From assembly GCA_903970575.1 (NCBI GenBank), contig CAJCJC010000047.1, forward strand, positions 1-5,820: a stretch of DNA of 5,820 nt. Reading direction: 5' to 3'. The position numbers were made by a program, and so were the translations under genes. The notes under the pieces are model-generated. The model made no database searches. It saw only the letters and a program-made list of their open reading frames with translations, and was not told the DNA's origin. Of this stretch, positions 5,215-5,820 are shown piece by piece; position 1 is the stretch's first letter, and every line of letters begins with the position of its first letter. Origin of the DNA: Alphaproteobacteria bacterium (lineage in GTDB: Bacteria > Pseudomonadota > Alphaproteobacteria > BOG-932 > Roseiterribacteraceae).

Positions 5215-5820
5215 GCGGTCGCGCCCGTGCCCGAAGCGCTCGACGATCGTCTGGTTCTGGGTCAGGGCGAGCATGGCGAGGTCGTGGGGCCGGTTGCCAT
5301 AGCCCCAGGTTTCGGTGAAGGGGCCGTTATCGGCCAACCAATCGGCGACGCGGCGGGCTTTTTCGTCACGAACGCAATTGGCGCCGGCCAGCCGCCCTGT
5401 CAGCTTGCCGTTGATGATCTCAAGTCCCGTGCCGATCACCGCGTCCGCCTTGATGCCGGCGGCGCGCAGCAGCGGCGCCACATAGAGTTCCGGCGCGCCC
5501 GTGGCGATCACGATCGCGCGGCCGGCCTCACGGTGTGCGTGCAACGCCGCCAGGATCGTTTCCCGCCAGCGGATGCGCTGCCCGAGCAGGCGACCCGCGG
5601 CCTGCGCCTCGGCCATCGTGGCGCCGCGGATGGACCAGCGCAGGATGGTTTCCTTGGCGCGGCCCCGCAAATCCGAACGCCCAGGCCTGACGGCGAAGCC
5701 GGCCATGGCGAAGGCGCGCAATGTCCGCCGCCAGCCGACCAGGATGGCGATCCACATCGGAAAGCTGTCCTGGCGGGTCAGCGTGTGGTCCAGGTCGAAA
5801 ACGGCGACGCCGCGACTCAT
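5206..5820 (-). CDS. HAD-superfamily subfamily IB phosphatase
   Basis: The product is 204 aa if it starts at the ATG that coincides with the window edge; that start fits, because motif I begins only a few residues later as is usual for the family. Motif I is FDLDHTLT with nucleophile D9 and acid D11. Motif II is IATGAP with T107. Motif III is the lysine K154 in RDEKARR. Motif IV is GYGNRPHDLAML, in which the first acidic residue is asparagine (N176) while D180 is kept. The helical cap lies between motifs I and II (about 20-95). Relatives include phosphoserine phosphatase and the PgpC phosphatidylglycerophosphatase; motif I with TRQDSF resembles PgpC, but the substrate cannot be assigned. Its stop lies four bases from that of the chain-length gene, tail to tail. 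Genes upstream of it are outside the window. Confidence 0.85.
   Translation of the reverse strand: MSRGVAVFDLDHTLTRQDSFPMWIAILVGWRRTLRAFAMAGFAVRPGRSDLRGRAKETILRWSIRGATMAEAQAAGRLLGQRIRWRETILAALHAHREAGRAIVIATGAPELYVAPLLRAAGIKADAVIGTGLEIINGKLTGRLAGANCVRDEKARRVADWLADNGPFTETWGYGNRPHDLAMLALTQNQTIVERFGHGRDRGD

Overview
The window is high-GC proteobacterial DNA. Gene content and protein style point to an alphaproteobacterium, but this is an inference and no rRNA or other taxonomic marker is present. There is no sign of phage, insertion sequence, CRISPR, tRNA or rRNA. The whole window is covered by six genes or gene parts and short intergenic gaps, the longest about 220 bases.

Layout from left to right: (1) on the minus strand, most of uppP, the undecaprenyl-diphosphatase that recycles the lipid carrier for peptidoglycan and surface polysaccharide; its 3' end lies beyond base 1. 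(2) A 224-base divergent gap that holds a decayed GNAT-like C-terminal reading frame (minus strand) and the probable promoter and operator region of the next gene. (3) On the plus strand, an exported TAXI-family (TRAP transporter) solute-binding protein, without any TRAP membrane subunit in view. (4) After 155 bases, msrB with a twin-arginine signal and msrA with an N-terminal export signal, 50 bases apart: a periplasmic methionine-sulfoxide repair pair covering the R and S diastereomers. (5) A strong hairpin after msrA, then a gene for a polysaccharide chain-length determinant (Wzz/GumC type, most like the form found with exosortase/XrtA exopolysaccharide loci). (6) Converging on it with only four bases between stop codons, a minus-strand HAD-IB phosphatase whose start codon coincides with the right edge of the window.

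The genes share an envelope theme. UppP and the chain-length determinant serve lipid-linked polysaccharide work at the inner membrane. The two Msr enzymes, and perhaps the binding protein, work in the periplasm. The most notable point is that both Msr enzymes lack the usual resolving cysteine, so each appears to be a 1-Cys enzyme needing an unidentified periplasmic reductant. I see no strong evidence for a wholly new system; the remaining observations are modest regulatory or context signals.
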